Positions 1 to 9,159 of a stretch of 39,059 nt of DNA are shown here, piece after piece; the stretch's first letter is position 1; each line of letters starts with the position of its first letter. The stretch is from Lachnospiraceae bacterium. GTDB lineage: Bacteria > Bacillota > Clostridia > Lachnospirales > Lachnospiraceae. Position numbers and translations under genes: made by a program. The stretch is from contig JAFLTH010000022.1 of assembly GCA_022510525.1 (NCBI GenBank), positions 1 through 39,059 on the forward strand, written 5' to 3'. The notes beneath the pieces are model-generated. The model saw only the letters and a list, made by a program, of their open reading frames with translations, ran no database searches and was not told the origin of the DNA.

Positions 1-158
1 AATCTTCTAAGGGAAGAAGAGATAAGAGAAGAGCAAACTGGAAAATGACTGCTCCCACATTGGTAAAATGCAGCAAGTGCGGTTCACTTATGGTACCTCA
101 CAGAGTATGTAAGAAATGCGGAACTTATAACAAAAAAGAAATCATTGCAGTTGACTAA
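1..158 (+). CDS. rpmF: 50S ribosomal protein L32 (partial, 5' end missing)
   Basis: The frame starting at base 3 translates to the C-terminal 51 residues of ribosomal protein L32, ending at the TAA at 156-158. The basic stretch GRRDKRRANWKM and two cysteine pairs (CSKC and CKKC) form the zinc ribbon typical of L32 in many Firmicutes. About eight N-terminal residues lie outside the window. It lies directly upstream of plsX, a very common bacterial arrangement linking ribosome and phospholipid genes. Confidence 0.95.
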   Translation, partial: SSKGRRDKRRANWKMTAPTLVKCSKCGSLMVPHRVCKKCGTYNKKEIIAVD

Positions 159-165
159 GACGAAA

Positions 166-203
166 AATAAAGGCTTCTCGAGGAATCGAGGAGCTTTATT
201 TTT
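166..203 (+). terminator. Rho-independent terminator after rpmF
   Basis: The arms GCTTCTCGA and TCGAGGAGC pair with one G-U and a GGAA loop, extended by ATAAA/TTTAT around a bulged G, and run into a T-rich tract. The hairpin begins 8 bases after the rpmF stop, so it separates rpmF from plsX. Confidence 0.8.
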
Positions 204-253
204 CATATTCCGGTGGGGAATTTTTGCCCAATAGCTTGATTTTTATACTATGG

Positions 254-271
254 TTTAGTATATTAATATAA
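254..271. promoter_or_regulatory. Palindromic AT-rich site upstream of plsX, possible FapR-like operator
   Basis: The perfect 12-base palindrome TATATTAATATA (259-270) overlaps a TTAGTA half-site at 255-260. TTAGTA is the left half of the known FapR operator, which controls plsX in Bacillus, but the right half (ATATAA against TACTAA) matches poorly and no fapR gene is visible. The identity is a guess from position and half-site; only the palindrome is directly seen. Confidence 0.25.
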
Positions 272-303
272 GGTGCCATGAGAATTAATAGAGAGGGGTT
301 ACT

Positions 304-1314
304 ATGGGCGATTATGTAAATGTAGCGCTTGACGCCATGGGCGGTGATAATGCGCCTAAAGAGATTATTAAGGGCGCCATAGAGGCGATTAATGAGAATA
401 ATAAGGTAAAAGTATATCTTACCGGAAAAGGAGACGTAATAAAGACCGAACTCGAAGGTTATACTTATCCGGAAGAGCAGCTTGTTATAATAAATGCGGA
501 AGAGATTATTGAAAATGCGGAGCCGCCGGTTATGGCAATCCGCAAGAAGAAGGATTCCTCTCTGGTCAAAGCGCTTAATTTGGTTAAAGACGGAACCTGT
601 GATGCCTATGTTTCGGCCGGAAGCACGGGAGCAACCCTGGTTGGCGGGCAAGTCATCGTAGGACGTATCAAAGGCGTGGAAAGACCTCCGCTTGCACCTG
701 TAATCCCCACCGAAAACGGCTGTGCGCTGTTGGTGGACTGTGGTGCGAATGTAGATGCAAGACCGTCTCATCTGGTGCAGTTTGCAAAGATGGGTTCAAT
801 ATATATGGAGAATGTCATGAATGTGAAATCTCCAAAAGTTGCTATTGTCAATATCGGTGCGGAAGAGGATAAGGGGAATGCACTTGTCAAAGAGACTTTT
901 CCGCTGCTTAAGAACTGTCCCGATATCAACTTTATAGGAAGCATAGAAGCGAGGGATATTCCTTCGGGAATGGCAGATGTTATAGTTTGCGAAGCTTTTG
1001 TGGGAAATGTAATACTTAAAATGTATGAAGGCGTCGGTGCAACCCTGATCAAAAAGGTAAAAGCCGGGATGATGACAACTCTTCGCAGTAAAATCGGTGC
1101 ACTTTTAGTAAAGCCTGCTTTGAAGCAGACTCTCAAAGCTTTCGATCTTGAGCAGTATGGCGGGGCTCCTATGCTCGGATTAAACGGTTTGGTTGTTAAA
1201 ACGCATGGCAGTTCAACTTCGATTGAGATTAAGAACTCTATTTTACAATGTATTACTTTTAAAGAACAGAGAATAAACGAAAAAATAAGAGAAAAAATTA
1301 CCGTACAGGATTAA
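304..1314 (+). CDS. plsX: Phosphate acyltransferase PlsX
   Basis: This 336-residue protein is PlsX, the peripheral membrane enzyme that converts acyl-ACP and phosphate to acyl-phosphate at the start of bacterial phospholipid synthesis. The N-terminus ALDAMGGDNAP and the motif SAGSTGATL are family hallmarks, and full length is normal (about 330-340). The ATG at 304 is preceded by GAGAGGGG. The acceptor step is made by PlsY, encoded in this window at 30067. It sits 14 bases before acpP, so both are probably co-transcribed. Unlike Bacillus subtilis, fabD and fabG are not present between plsX and acpP. Confidence 0.97.
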   Translation: MGDYVNVALDAMGGDNAPKEIIKGAIEAINENNKVKVYLTGKGDVIKTELEGYTYPEEQLVIINAEEIIENAEPPVMAIRKKKDSSLVKALNLVKDGTCDAYVSAGSTGATLVGGQVIVGRIKGVERPPLAPVIPTENGCALLVDCGANVDARPSHLVQFAKMGSIYMENVMNVKSPKVAIVNIGAEEDKGNALVKETFPLLKNCPDINFIGSIEARDIPSGMADVIVCEAFVGNVILKMYEGVGATLIKKVKAGMMTTLRSKIGALLVKPALKQTLKAFDLEQYGGAPMLGLNGLVVKTHGSSTSIEIKNSILQCITFKEQRINEKIREKITVQD

Positions 1315-1328
1315 GGAAGGCTGTTTAA

Positions 1329-1568
1329 ATGGAATTTGATAAACTTAAAAAAACAATTGCAGATGTTTTAAATGTAGATCCGGAAGAGGTGACAATGGAA
1401 ACCACTTTTATGGAAGATCTGGGCGCCGATTCACTGGATATATTTCAGATTGTTATGGCCATCGAGGAAGAGTTTAATATGGAAATTCCGGCAGAGAAAG
1501 TGGAACATATTACAACGGTAAGAGAAGCGGTTAATTTAATCAAGGATTCTATAGATTCAGCAGTATAA
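1329..1568 (+). CDS. acpP: Acyl carrier protein
   Basis: This is a 79-residue acidic protein with the phosphopantetheine attachment motif GADSLD, the serine being the modified residue, in helix II. It carries growing acyl chains in fatty acid synthesis and donates them to PlsX. The ribosome binding site AAGGAAGG lies at the end of plsX, 14 bases away. The gene ends 20 bases before a strong terminator, so plsX-acpP forms its own unit, separate from rnc. Confidence 0.97.
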   Translation: MEFDKLKKTIADVLNVDPEEVTMETTFMEDLGADSLDIFQIVMAIEEEFNMEIPAEKVEHITTVREAVNLIKDSIDSAV

Positions 1569-1587
1569 AAATCGTTCGGGTAATAAT

Positions 1588-1618
1588 AAAAGCGCAAGAT
1601 GCTGAGCTTGCGCTTTTT
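1588..1618 (+). terminator. Rho-independent terminator after acpP
   Basis: The arms AAAGCGCAAG and CTTGCGCTTT pair perfectly around a short loop and are followed by a T run. It closes the plsX-acpP unit. The core GCGCAAG stem recurs, slightly changed, in the hairpin at 14391-14420. Confidence 0.88.
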
Positions 1619-1666
1619 AAAATTAATATGTTGCGTGGTTTACATAACTAAGAAAGCTAAAAGTAT

Positions 1667-2353
1667 ATGATAAAAAAAAATTTAGATGAACTGGAAAATA
1701 AAATATGCTATCATTTTAATGATAAGCTGTTACTCAGGCAGGCATTGACACACAGCTCTTTTGCCAACGAGCAGAAAATCAATAAATACGCCGATTATGA
1801 ACGTCTGGAGTTTTTAGGTGATGCAATACTGGAGTTGGTGTCGAGCGAATTTCTTTTTCACAACAATATTACTATGAAGGAAGGGGAACTTACAAAGTTA
1901 AGGGCCTCTATAGTATGTGAATCCGCACTTGCTTACTGTGCAAGAGACTTCGGCCTCGAAGAATATATTCTGCTTGGCAAGGGTGAAGAAATGACAGGGG
2001 GCAGAACCAAGGATTCAATCATATCCGATGTAATGGAAGCCATTATAGGCGCAATCTACCTTGACAGCGGCATGGACAAGGCTTCTGACTATATTCATAA
2101 GTTTATCCTGTCGGACCTTGAGCACAAACAGCTTTTCTATGATGCAAAGACGATGCTGCAGGAACTGGTGCAGCATGAAAATAAGGGAATGCTAAACTAC
2201 GCTCTTATTTCAGAAAAAGGACCTGACCATGACAAAATATTTGTGGTTGAAGCCCAAATAGATAATAAAAAGATAGGCACCGGCACCGGCAGGACAAAAA
2301 AAGCCGCCGAACAGCAGGCCGCCTATGAAGCATTAAAATTTTTACAAAACTAA
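1667..2353 (+). CDS. rnc: Ribonuclease III
   Basis: The 228-residue product has the RNase III signature ERLEFLGDA at about residues 46-54, including the metal-binding acidic residues, and a second acidic cluster near SDVMEAIIGAIYLD. The C-terminal third (about 155-228) is a double-stranded RNA-binding domain ending in GRTKKAAEQQAAYEAL. It processes rRNA precursors and structured mRNAs. It lies 45 bases before smc, as in most Firmicutes. The Shine-Dalgarno upstream of 1667 (AAGAAAG) is weak. Confidence 0.96.
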   Translation: MIKKNLDELENKICYHFNDKLLLRQALTHSSFANEQKINKYADYERLEFLGDAILELVSSEFLFHNNITMKEGELTKLRASIVCESALAYCARDFGLEEYILLGKGEEMTGGRTKDSIISDVMEAIIGAIYLDSGMDKASDYIHKFILSDLEHKQLFYDAKTMLQELVQHENKGMLNYALISEKGPDHDKIFVVEAQIDNKKIGTGTGRTKKAAEQQAAYEALKFLQN

Positions 2354-2398
2354 TTTTGATAACCGAACCAAGGTTGACCCACGAACAGGAGTTTATAT

Positions 2399-5300
2399 AT
2401 GTACTTAAAGAGCATAGAAGTCCAAGGCTTCAAATCTTTCGCAAATAAAATCACATTCAAGTTCCACAACGGCATCACAGGTATAGTAGGCCCTAACGGC
2501 AGCGGTAAAAGCAATGTCGCGGATGCGGTAAGATGGGTGCTTGGCGAGCAGCGTATCAAGCAGCTGCGTGGTGCATCCATGCAGGATGTAATCTTTTCCG
2601 GAACAGAGCTTCGTAAAGCCCTCGGTTATGCTTATGTTGCGATTACACTGGATAATTCCGACCATCAGCTTGCCATAGACTATAATGAGGTTACCGTCTC
2701 AAGACGACTGTACCGTTCGGGCGAAAGTGAGTACATGATTAACGGAACAATCTGCCGTCTTAAGGATGTCAATGAACTTTTCTACGATACCGGTATCGGT
2801 AAAGAGGGCTATTCCATCATTGGGCAGGGTCAGATTGATAAGATTCTCAGCGGTAAGCCGGAGGAACGGCGTGAGCTTTTTGACGAGGCTGCCGGAATTG
2901 TAAAATTTAAAAGGAGAAAATATGCGGCCCAGAAGAAGCTGGAGGATGAGAAACAGAATCTTGTCCGTATCAATGATATTCTGGCCGAGTTGGAGAAACA
3001 GGTAGGTCCCCTTGAAAAGCAAGCCGAAAAAGCGAGAATTTATTTACGAAAAAGAGAAGAATTGAAAACTCTGGATATCAATGCCTTCCTTGTGGAAAAT
3101 ATAAGCATTAAAGAACAGCTTGATTCTGTAGCCGAAAAATTTGATATTGCCAATAATGATTTGGAAGATACCACACAGAAATATGAGAATATTAAGGAAG
3201 AGTATGAGCAGATAGAGAGTAAGTTAGAGCAGCTTGACAGGGAGATTGAGCAGGCAAGAAGCTCGCTTGCCAATACGGGAGTAATGCGCTCTAAATTAGA
3301 GGGTGAGGTAAATGTCTTAAAAGAGCAGATAAATGCTGCTCAGGGCAATGAAGAGCACCTCCGTACAAGAATTGAAAATCTGCAGTCTGTAATTAAGGAA
3401 AAAGATCAGGAAAAGGACGGAATTTTAAAGGACAAGTCGGAAATTGATGAAAGCTTAAGCAGTCTGGAAAAAGAACGTGAAGAAGCAAGAGCTCTTTTGG
3501 AAAGTGTACAGAATAAGATAGAAGAGCTGAATAATAACATTGAAAGCGGTAAGAACACAATTATTGATGCCTTGAATAACAGGGCGACCATCAAGTCCAA
3601 GATGGGACGCTTTGATACGATGATTGAACAGATTCAGATAAGAAAAGCGGAGTTGAATTCAAGGATTCTGCGCGCCAAATCCGATGAGGCGGCACAGGCT
3701 GAGACAATCAAAAATTTAGAGGAAGAGTTTGAGAAAGTAAATAAAGCGATCCAGAAACTTAAGGATGATCAGGAAACAATGGAGGAAAATCTTGCCGGAA
3801 TGCGTGAAGAACTGGCAGGAAAGGATCAGAAACTGAGAGATACACAGGTTTTGTATCATCAGGAAAAATCCAAGTTAGAAGCGCTTTCCAACCTGACCGA
3901 GCGTTATGAGGGTTACGGCGGTGCCGTTAAGGCGGTTATGGAGCAGAAGTCGGATAAAAAGGGAATAATCGGCGTTGTGGCGGATATTATCAAGGTAGAT
4001 GAAAAGTATGAGACCGCAATTGAGGTGGCACTCGGAGGTAATATCCAGAATATTGTTACCGAGGATGAAGAAACAGCAAAGAGCATGATTGCTTTTCTCA
4101 AAAGAACAAGGGCCGGCCGTGCAACCTTCCTTCCGCTTACAAGCATCAAGAATCCGCAGGAATTTAAAAATCCGGAGGCTCTTAATGAAAAAGGCGTAAT
4201 CGGCATGGCTGATGAGCTTGTAAAAGTGGACAAGAAGTATAAAGACGTTGCAAAATCCATGCTGGGAAGGATAGTGGTTGTCGATAATGTTGACAATGCG
4301 GTTAAAATCGCCGGAAAGTTCCAGTATAGTATCAGAATGGTAACTCTTGAAGGCGAGCTGCTGGTTCCGGGCGGAGCCATCAGCGGAGGTAACTTCAAGA
4401 ATAACAGCAATCTTCTTGGACGCCGTCGTGAGATGGAAGAATTAGAGAAAAAAGTAAAGCAGTATGTGATAGAAATTGATAAGATTCTGGAGGATATAGA
4501 GGATACTAAGGCCAGAAGAAATAAACTGCGCCTTGCGATAGAAGATATAAAAGGACAGCTTCAGCGCAAGTTTATCGAGCAGAATACCGCAAGACTGAAT
4601 GTGAGCCAGGCTAGGGAGCGTAAGGATGAAGCTGCTGAGGGCTTTGGCGAGCTTAAATCGGAAGAGCAGGAAATGGATGCTCAGATGATGGAAATACAAT
4701 CCGAAAAAGAAGCAATACTCAAAGAACTGGAAGCTTCTGAGCAGTTAGAGAAAAATGTGGAAGCACAGATAGAGGTATTCCAGACTCAGTTGGAAGATGA
4801 ACGTGCCAGGGAAACAGAGCAGTCTGCAAAGGTTTCGGAGTGGGATGTTGAAGTTGAGAAGATGCGTCAGAAAGAGGATTTCCATAAACAGAATGTAGAC
4901 CGTATAAATGCAGAAATTGAACGTTATGAGTCAGAACTTAATGAAGTTAAAGAGGGGCTGCAGCTGGGTAAGGAAGAAGTAGAGAGGAAAAAGGAAAGTA
5001 TTCTTGAAATAGAAAAGACTATCCTTGCTTCGCATACAACGCAGTCTGATACGGAAATTAAACTTAATGAAGACCTTAAATCCAAAGAAGAGTTATCAAC
5101 CAGACAGAAGAACTTTTTTACGGAAAGAGAAGAACTTTCACAGAAGATGACCTCACTTGATAAGGAGGTTTATCGTCTGAATGCCCAGAAAGAAAAGCTT
5201 GAAGAGTCTATTGAATCCCAGATTAACTATATGTGGGATGAGTATGAGATTACTTTGTCGGATGCTTCCGCGCTCCGCAACGAAGAAATGACAGATCTGT

Positions 5301-5959
5301 CAGTTATGAAGAAGGATATTTCCAAATTGAAGGATGAAATCCGAAAGCTTGGAGATGTCAACGTCAATGCAATTGAAGACTACAGGAATATTATGGAAAG
5401 GTATACTTTCCTGAAGACACAGCATGATGATCTGGTTGAGGCGGAGAAAACTCTTCAGGGTATTATAGAAGAACTTGATACTTCTATGCGCAAGCAGTTC
5501 AATGAGAAGTTTGCGGAAATAAACAGAGAGTTTGATAAGGTGTTTAAAGAACTTTTCGGAGGCGGAAAGGGAACCCTTGAACTGATAGAGGATGAGGATA
5601 TATTGGAGGCAGGTATACGTATAATTGCGCAACCCCCCGGCAAGAAGCTGGTAAATATGATGCAGATGTCCGGTGGAGAAAAGTCACTTACGGCAATCTG
5701 CCTGCTCTTTGCCATCCAGAATCTGAAACCCTCTCCTTTCTGTCTGCTAGATGAGATTGAAGCTGCATTGGATGAAAATAACGTAGGACGTTTTGCAAAA
5801 TACTTACATAAACTGACCAAGAATACACAGTTTATTGTTATAACACATAGACGCGGTACTATGGAAAAGGCTGACCGCCTATATGGTATTACCATGCAGG
5901 AAAAGGGAATTTCCACGCTGGTAAGCGTAAATTTGATTGATAAGGAATTGGATGATTAA
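2399..5959 (+). CDS. smc: Chromosome segregation protein SMC
   Basis: This 1186-residue ATPase is the SMC subunit of bacterial condensin. The N-terminal head has Walker A GPNGSGKSN (about 31-39). Long coiled coils rich in Glu, Lys and Gln follow, split by a globular hinge (about 500-680, with GGAVKAV, LGGNIQNIV and PGGAISGGNF). The C-terminal head has the ABC signature SGGEKSLTA (about 1090) and Walker B CLLDEIEAALD. Length matches the family. The ATG at 2399 follows CAGGAG. Its TAA overlaps the ftsY start codon by one base, so translation is probably coupled. Confidence 0.98.
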   Translation: MYLKSIEVQGFKSFANKITFKFHNGITGIVGPNGSGKSNVADAVRWVLGEQRIKQLRGASMQDVIFSGTELRKALGYAYVAITLDNSDHQLAIDYNEVTVSRRLYRSGESEYMINGTICRLKDVNELFYDTGIGKEGYSIIGQGQIDKILSGKPEERRELFDEAAGIVKFKRRKYAAQKKLEDEKQNLVRINDILAELEKQVGPLEKQAEKARIYLRKREELKTLDINAFLVENISIKEQLDSVAEKFDIANNDLEDTTQKYENIKEEYEQIESKLEQLDREIEQARSSLANTGVMRSKLEGEVNVLKEQINAAQGNEEHLRTRIENLQSVIKEKDQEKDGILKDKSEIDESLSSLEKEREEARALLESVQNKIEELNNNIESGKNTIIDALNNRATIKSKMGRFDTMIEQIQIRKAELNSRILRAKSDEAAQAETIKNLEEEFEKVNKAIQKLKDDQETMEENLAGMREELAGKDQKLRDTQVLYHQEKSKLEALSNLTERYEGYGGAVKAVMEQKSDKKGIIGVVADIIKVDEKYETAIEVALGGNIQNIVTEDEETAKSMIAFLKRTRAGRATFLPLTSIKNPQEFKNPEALNEKGVIGMADELVKVDKKYKDVAKSMLGRIVVVDNVDNAVKIAGKFQYSIRMVTLEGELLVPGGAISGGNFKNNSNLLGRRREMEELEKKVKQYVIEIDKILEDIEDTKARRNKLRLAIEDIKGQLQRKFIEQNTARLNVSQARERKDEAAEGFGELKSEEQEMDAQMMEIQSEKEAILKELEASEQLEKNVEAQIEVFQTQLEDERARETEQSAKVSEWDVEVEKMRQKEDFHKQNVDRINAEIERYESELNEVKEGLQLGKEEVERKKESILEIEKTILASHTTQSDTEIKLNEDLKSKEELSTRQKNFFTEREELSQKMTSLDKEVYRLNAQKEKLEESIESQINYMWDEYEITLSDASALRNEEMTDLSVMKKDISKLKDEIRKLGDVNVNAIEDYRNIMERYTFLKTQHDDLVEAEKTLQGIIEELDTSMRKQFNEKFAEINREFDKVFKELFGGGKGTLELIEDEDILEAGIRIIAQPPGKKLVNMMQMSGGEKSLTAICLLFAIQNLKPSPFCLLDEIEAALDENNVGRFAKYLHKLTKNTQFIVITHRRGTMEKADRLYGITMQEKGISTLVSVNLIDKELDD

Positions 5960-6894
5960 TGAGTGAAGAAAAGAAGAGTTTTTTTGGCAGATTAAAAGAA
6001 GGTTTATCTAAGACAAGAAATAATATAGTATCGGGAATTGATTCGGTTTTTAACGGTTTTTCGAATATAGATGAAGATTTTTACGAAGAACTGGAAGAAA
6101 TCCTTATAATGGGTGATATCGGCGTTAAGGCAACTGAAGATATTCTTGAGAAACTGCGTATGCAGGTCAAGGAGAATCATATCAAGGAGCCTGATGCCTG
6201 TAAGGAATTTCTGATTCAAAACATCAAAGAACAGATGCAGGTTGGTGAGACGGCTTATGAGTTTGAACATAAGCAGTCTATCGTACTTGTAATCGGAGTG
6301 AACGGAGTCGGTAAAACCACTTCTATCGGGAAGCTTGCGGGACAGCTGAAAAACCAGGGCAGAAAGGTTCTGATGGCCGCGGCCGACACTTTCCGTGCGG
6401 CAGCGGGGGAGCAGCTTACGGAGTGGTCACACCGCGCAGGAGTTGATATAATCGGCGGCACTGAAGGCGCCGATCCGGCAAGCGTTATTTTTGATGCGGT
6501 TGCGGCAGCCAGAGCAAGGAATGTGGATGTGCTTTTATGCGATACCGCGGGACGGCTGCATAACAAGAAAAACTTAATGGAAGAGCTTAAGAAGATAAAC
6601 CGTATAATAGATAAGGAATTTCCGGACGCACACAGGGAGAACCTGGTGGTACTTGATGCCACTACAGGGCAGAATGCTTTGCAGCAGGCAAAGGAATTCG
6701 GAGAAGTTGCGGAGCTTACAGGAATTATATTGACCAAGATGGACGGAACCGCCAAGGGCGGAATTGCGATAGCAATCCAGTCTGAGCTTAAGATTCCGGT
6801 CAAGTATATCGGAGTTGGAGAAAAAATTGAGGATTTGCAGAAGTTTGATGCGGATCAGTTTGTGAATGCATTGTTCGATAAGGTTGAAGAATAA
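5959..6894 (+). CDS. ftsY: Signal recognition particle receptor FtsY
   Basis: This 311-residue protein is the SRP receptor GTPase. A short helical N domain precedes the NG GTPase core with G1 GVNGVGKTT (about 111), the DTFRAAAGEQL insertion motif, G3 DTAGRLHN, and G4 TKMDGTAKGG. The acidic A domain seen in enterobacteria is nearly absent, as usual in Firmicutes. It docks Ffh-ribosome complexes to the membrane and works with Ffh, which here is 5.5 kb downstream rather than nearby. The start codon overlaps the smc stop (TAATG). Confidence 0.97.
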   Translation: MSEEKKSFFGRLKEGLSKTRNNIVSGIDSVFNGFSNIDEDFYEELEEILIMGDIGVKATEDILEKLRMQVKENHIKEPDACKEFLIQNIKEQMQVGETAYEFEHKQSIVLVIGVNGVGKTTSIGKLAGQLKNQGRKVLMAAADTFRAAAGEQLTEWSHRAGVDIIGGTEGADPASVIFDAVAAARARNVDVLLCDTAGRLHNKKNLMEELKKINRIIDKEFPDAHRENLVVLDATTGQNALQQAKEFGEVAELTGIILTKMDGTAKGGIAIAIQSELKIPVKYIGVGEKIEDLQKFDADQFVNALFDKVEE

Positions 6895-6917
6895 GTTTGA
6901 AAGGTATGGTTGGTGGT

Positions 6918-8141
6918 ATGAAAGAAAATGAATTGTCGTTGGAGAAGTTTGAGGAGGCCTATGAAGTAGTCAAGCAGGTCACAATGGAGACCAAGCTGGT
7001 TTACAGCGATTACTTTAGCGCCCAGACAGGAAATAAAATATATCTTAAACCCGAAAATATGCAGTTTACCGGGGCATATAAGCTGAGAGGTGCATATTAT
7101 AAGATGAGTACGCTTCCGGAAGAGGACAGACAAAAGGGTCTGATTACCGCATCGGCCGGAAACCATGCTCAGGGAGTTGCCTATGCAGCCAAGTGTTACG
7201 GCGTAAAGGCGACAATAGTTATGCCGACAACCACACCTCTTATAAAGGTAAACCGGACTAAGGGTTATGGCGCAGAAGTGGTTTTGTACGGCGATGTTTA
7301 TGACGAGGCCTGTGCACATGCATATAAACTGGCTGAAGAAAAGGGATATACCTTTGTACATCCTTTTGATGATCTGGATGTAGCCACCGGACAGGGAACT
7401 ATTGCGATGGAGATTATCAAAGAGCTTCCGCTGGTAGATTATATTCTGGTTCCCATAGGCGGAGGCGGTCTTGCAACAGGTGTATCGGCCCTTGCCAAGC
7501 TGCTTAATCCTAAGATAAAGGTAATAGGTGTGGAACCTGCAGGCGCAAACTGTATGCAGGAATCGATTAAGGCAGGTAAAGTCCTTACACTGGATAATGT
7601 GAATACGATTGCAGACGGCACGGCGGTTAAGACACCGGGAAATATAATTTTCCCATATGTAAGCAAAAGTCTGGATGATATCATTACGGTTGAGGATGAG
7701 GAACTGGTTGTAGCCTTTCTTGATATGGTAGAGAACCATAAGATGATCGTGGAGAACTCAGGTCTGCTTACGGTAGCGGCACTTAAACATCTTAATGTTA
7801 AAAATAAGAAAATCGTTTCCATATTAAGCGGCGGAAACATGGATGTGATCACAATGTCATCCGTTGTACAGCAGGGACTTGTGCTGCGTGACAGAATCTT
7901 TTCCGTATCCGTGCTTTTGCCGGATAAACCGGGCGAATTATCAAGGGTAGCGGATGTGATTGCAAAACAGAACGGAAATGTAATCAAACTTGAACATAAT
8001 CAGTTTGTATCCATTAACAGGAATGCGGCCGTGGAGCTGCGTATCACATTGGAGGCATATGGTACGGAACATAAAAATCAGATCATTAAGGCGCTTGAAG
8101 AAAATGGATACAAGCCGGAGTTAGTGCGGGCTAACATATAG
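6918..8141 (+). CDS. ilvA: Threonine dehydratase with C-terminal ACT domain
   Basis: This PLP enzyme deaminates threonine to 2-oxobutyrate, either for isoleucine synthesis or catabolically. The PLP lysine lies in FTGAYKLRGA, the phosphate-binding glycine loop is GGGGLATG, and the last 80 or so residues form a regulatory ACT domain beginning near VSVLLPDKPGELSRV. Length (407 residues) fits the short ilvA/tdcB class. In-frame starts exist at TTG 6897, ATG 6906 and ATG 6918; I chose 6918 because it gives the family N-terminus, but no site has a strong Shine-Dalgarno. It is the first gene of the segment separating ftsY from ylxM. Biosynthetic versus catabolic role cannot be decided from sequence. 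Confidence 0.9.
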   Translation: MKENELSLEKFEEAYEVVKQVTMETKLVYSDYFSAQTGNKIYLKPENMQFTGAYKLRGAYYKMSTLPEEDRQKGLITASAGNHAQGVAYAAKCYGVKATIVMPTTTPLIKVNRTKGYGAEVVLYGDVYDEACAHAYKLAEEKGYTFVHPFDDLDVATGQGTIAMEIIKELPLVDYILVPIGGGGLATGVSALAKLLNPKIKVIGVEPAGANCMQESIKAGKVLTLDNVNTIADGTAVKTPGNIIFPYVSKSLDDIITVEDEELVVAFLDMVENHKMIVENSGLLTVAALKHLNVKNKKIVSILSGGNMDVITMSSVVQQGLVLRDRIFSVSVLLPDKPGELSRVADVIAKQNGNVIKLEHNQFVSINRNAAVELRITLEAYGTEHKNQIIKALEENGYKPELVRANI

Positions 8142-8146
8142 AGTTC

Positions 8147-8170
8147 CGGTATACATATGACTGTATACCG
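8147..8170. repeat. Perfect inverted repeat after ilvA
   Basis: CGGTATAC (8147-8154) and GTATACCG (8163-8170) form an 8-bp stem with an 8-base loop five bases past the ilvA stop. No T run follows, so it is not a standard terminator. It may be an mRNA 3' end structure or a protein-binding site. Confidence 0.6.
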
Positions 8171-8220
8171 CTATACAGATTAGGAATATTATGTAAATAT
8201 TAAGGAATAATGTAAAAGAC

Positions 8221-8236
8221 GAAAAATTAATTTTTC
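8221..8236. promoter_or_regulatory. 16-base perfect palindrome upstream of the YitT gene
   Basis: GAAAAATTAATTTTTC is exactly self-complementary and lies 58 bases before the next start codon. It could be an operator or a weak A/T hairpin. AT-rich DNA produces such palindromes by chance, so function is uncertain. Confidence 0.3.
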
Positions 8237-8293
8237 ACTTGCAAGTTTTAGCATAACAATGGTGGTTAATATAACAGGAGTCATTAGTTATAA

Positions 8294-9148
8294 ATGAAGA
8301 TGGAAATTTTTAAAAAGTATGCGATTATTACCATTGCGTCCTTTATAAATGCAGTTGCAATAAGTTCATTTATAGATCCGAATAATATGGCACCCGGCGG
8401 TGTATCAGGAATTGCAATTATTATAAACAGATTTATTCCTGTGGAAACAGGTACGCTTATTTTCATATTGAATGTTCCAATCCTTCTGCTTTCCATATAT
8501 AAATTCGGGATACGTTTTACCATATCAACAATATATGCGATTGCAATTATTTCCGTAATTACCAATATTTTAGCTCCCCTTGGTGCAGCAACGAATGATA
8601 TACTTTTAGCAGCAATATCGGGCGGAGTTTTATATGCGTTATCCATCGGTATGATAATGAAGGCCGGTGCTACAACAGGCGGAATGGATATAATCGTAAA
8701 ATTCTTAAGATTAAAACTTCCGCATTTAAAGACAGGAGCGATTTTTTTCATAACAGATGTTATTGTAATAACAATGTCTGCGTTTGCTTTCAAAAATATT
8801 GATTCTGCTTTGTATGCTGGAATTCTGGTGGCAATAAACTCCGTAATGCTGGATCTGGTACTGTATGGAAAAGATGAGGCTAAGCTGCTTTATATAATCA
8901 GCGACCGCTCGGAAACAATAGCGGACAGGATTCTTAAGGAACTGGATATCGGTGTGACGTATCTGGAAGGACATGGCGCATATAGCGGGAAGCAGAAGAG
9001 GGTGTTGATGTGCGTGGCAAAGAAACGCACATCACCAAGTGTCGAAGCAATAGTCAAGGAAGAGGACACGGATGCGTTTCTGGTTATTACAAGCGCAACC
9101 GAGATATTCGGAGAAGGTTATAAGAGTTATTTTAGTGAACGTATTTAG
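8294..9148 (+). CDS. YitT family integral membrane protein (DUF161/DUF2179)
   Basis: The 284-residue protein has about five hydrophobic segments in the first 200 residues, the family N-terminal pattern SSFIDPNNMAPGGVSGIA, and a GATTGGMDI motif. It ends in a soluble DUF2179-type domain (about 205-284). YitT proteins are widespread in Firmicutes, where several copies per genome are normal; the substrate is unknown, so no symbol is assigned. The ATG at 8294 follows ACAGGAG with a slightly long spacing. It ends 11 bases before the GH25 gene, suggesting co-transcription. Confidence 0.88.
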   Translation: MKMEIFKKYAIITIASFINAVAISSFIDPNNMAPGGVSGIAIIINRFIPVETGTLIFILNVPILLLSIYKFGIRFTISTIYAIAIISVITNILAPLGAATNDILLAAISGGVLYALSIGMIMKAGATTGGMDIIVKFLRLKLPHLKTGAIFFITDVIVITMSAFAFKNIDSALYAGILVAINSVMLDLVLYGKDEAKLLYIISDRSETIADRILKELDIGVTYLEGHGAYSGKQKRVLMCVAKKRTSPSVEAIVKEEDTDAFLVITSATEIFGEGYKSYFSERI

Positions 9149-9159
9149 AGAAGAAAGGC

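Noticed and set aside
4442..4699. Minus-strand small frames within smc
   Set aside because: They are Leu/Phe/Ser-rich shadows of the coiled-coil coding strand, with no start signals.
6855..7739. A 294-residue open frame on the minus strand opposite ilvA
   Set aside because: It lies entirely over the ftsY end and ilvA, has no ribosome binding site or recognisable motif, and its Cys/His/Tyr-rich composition is typical of antisense frames.
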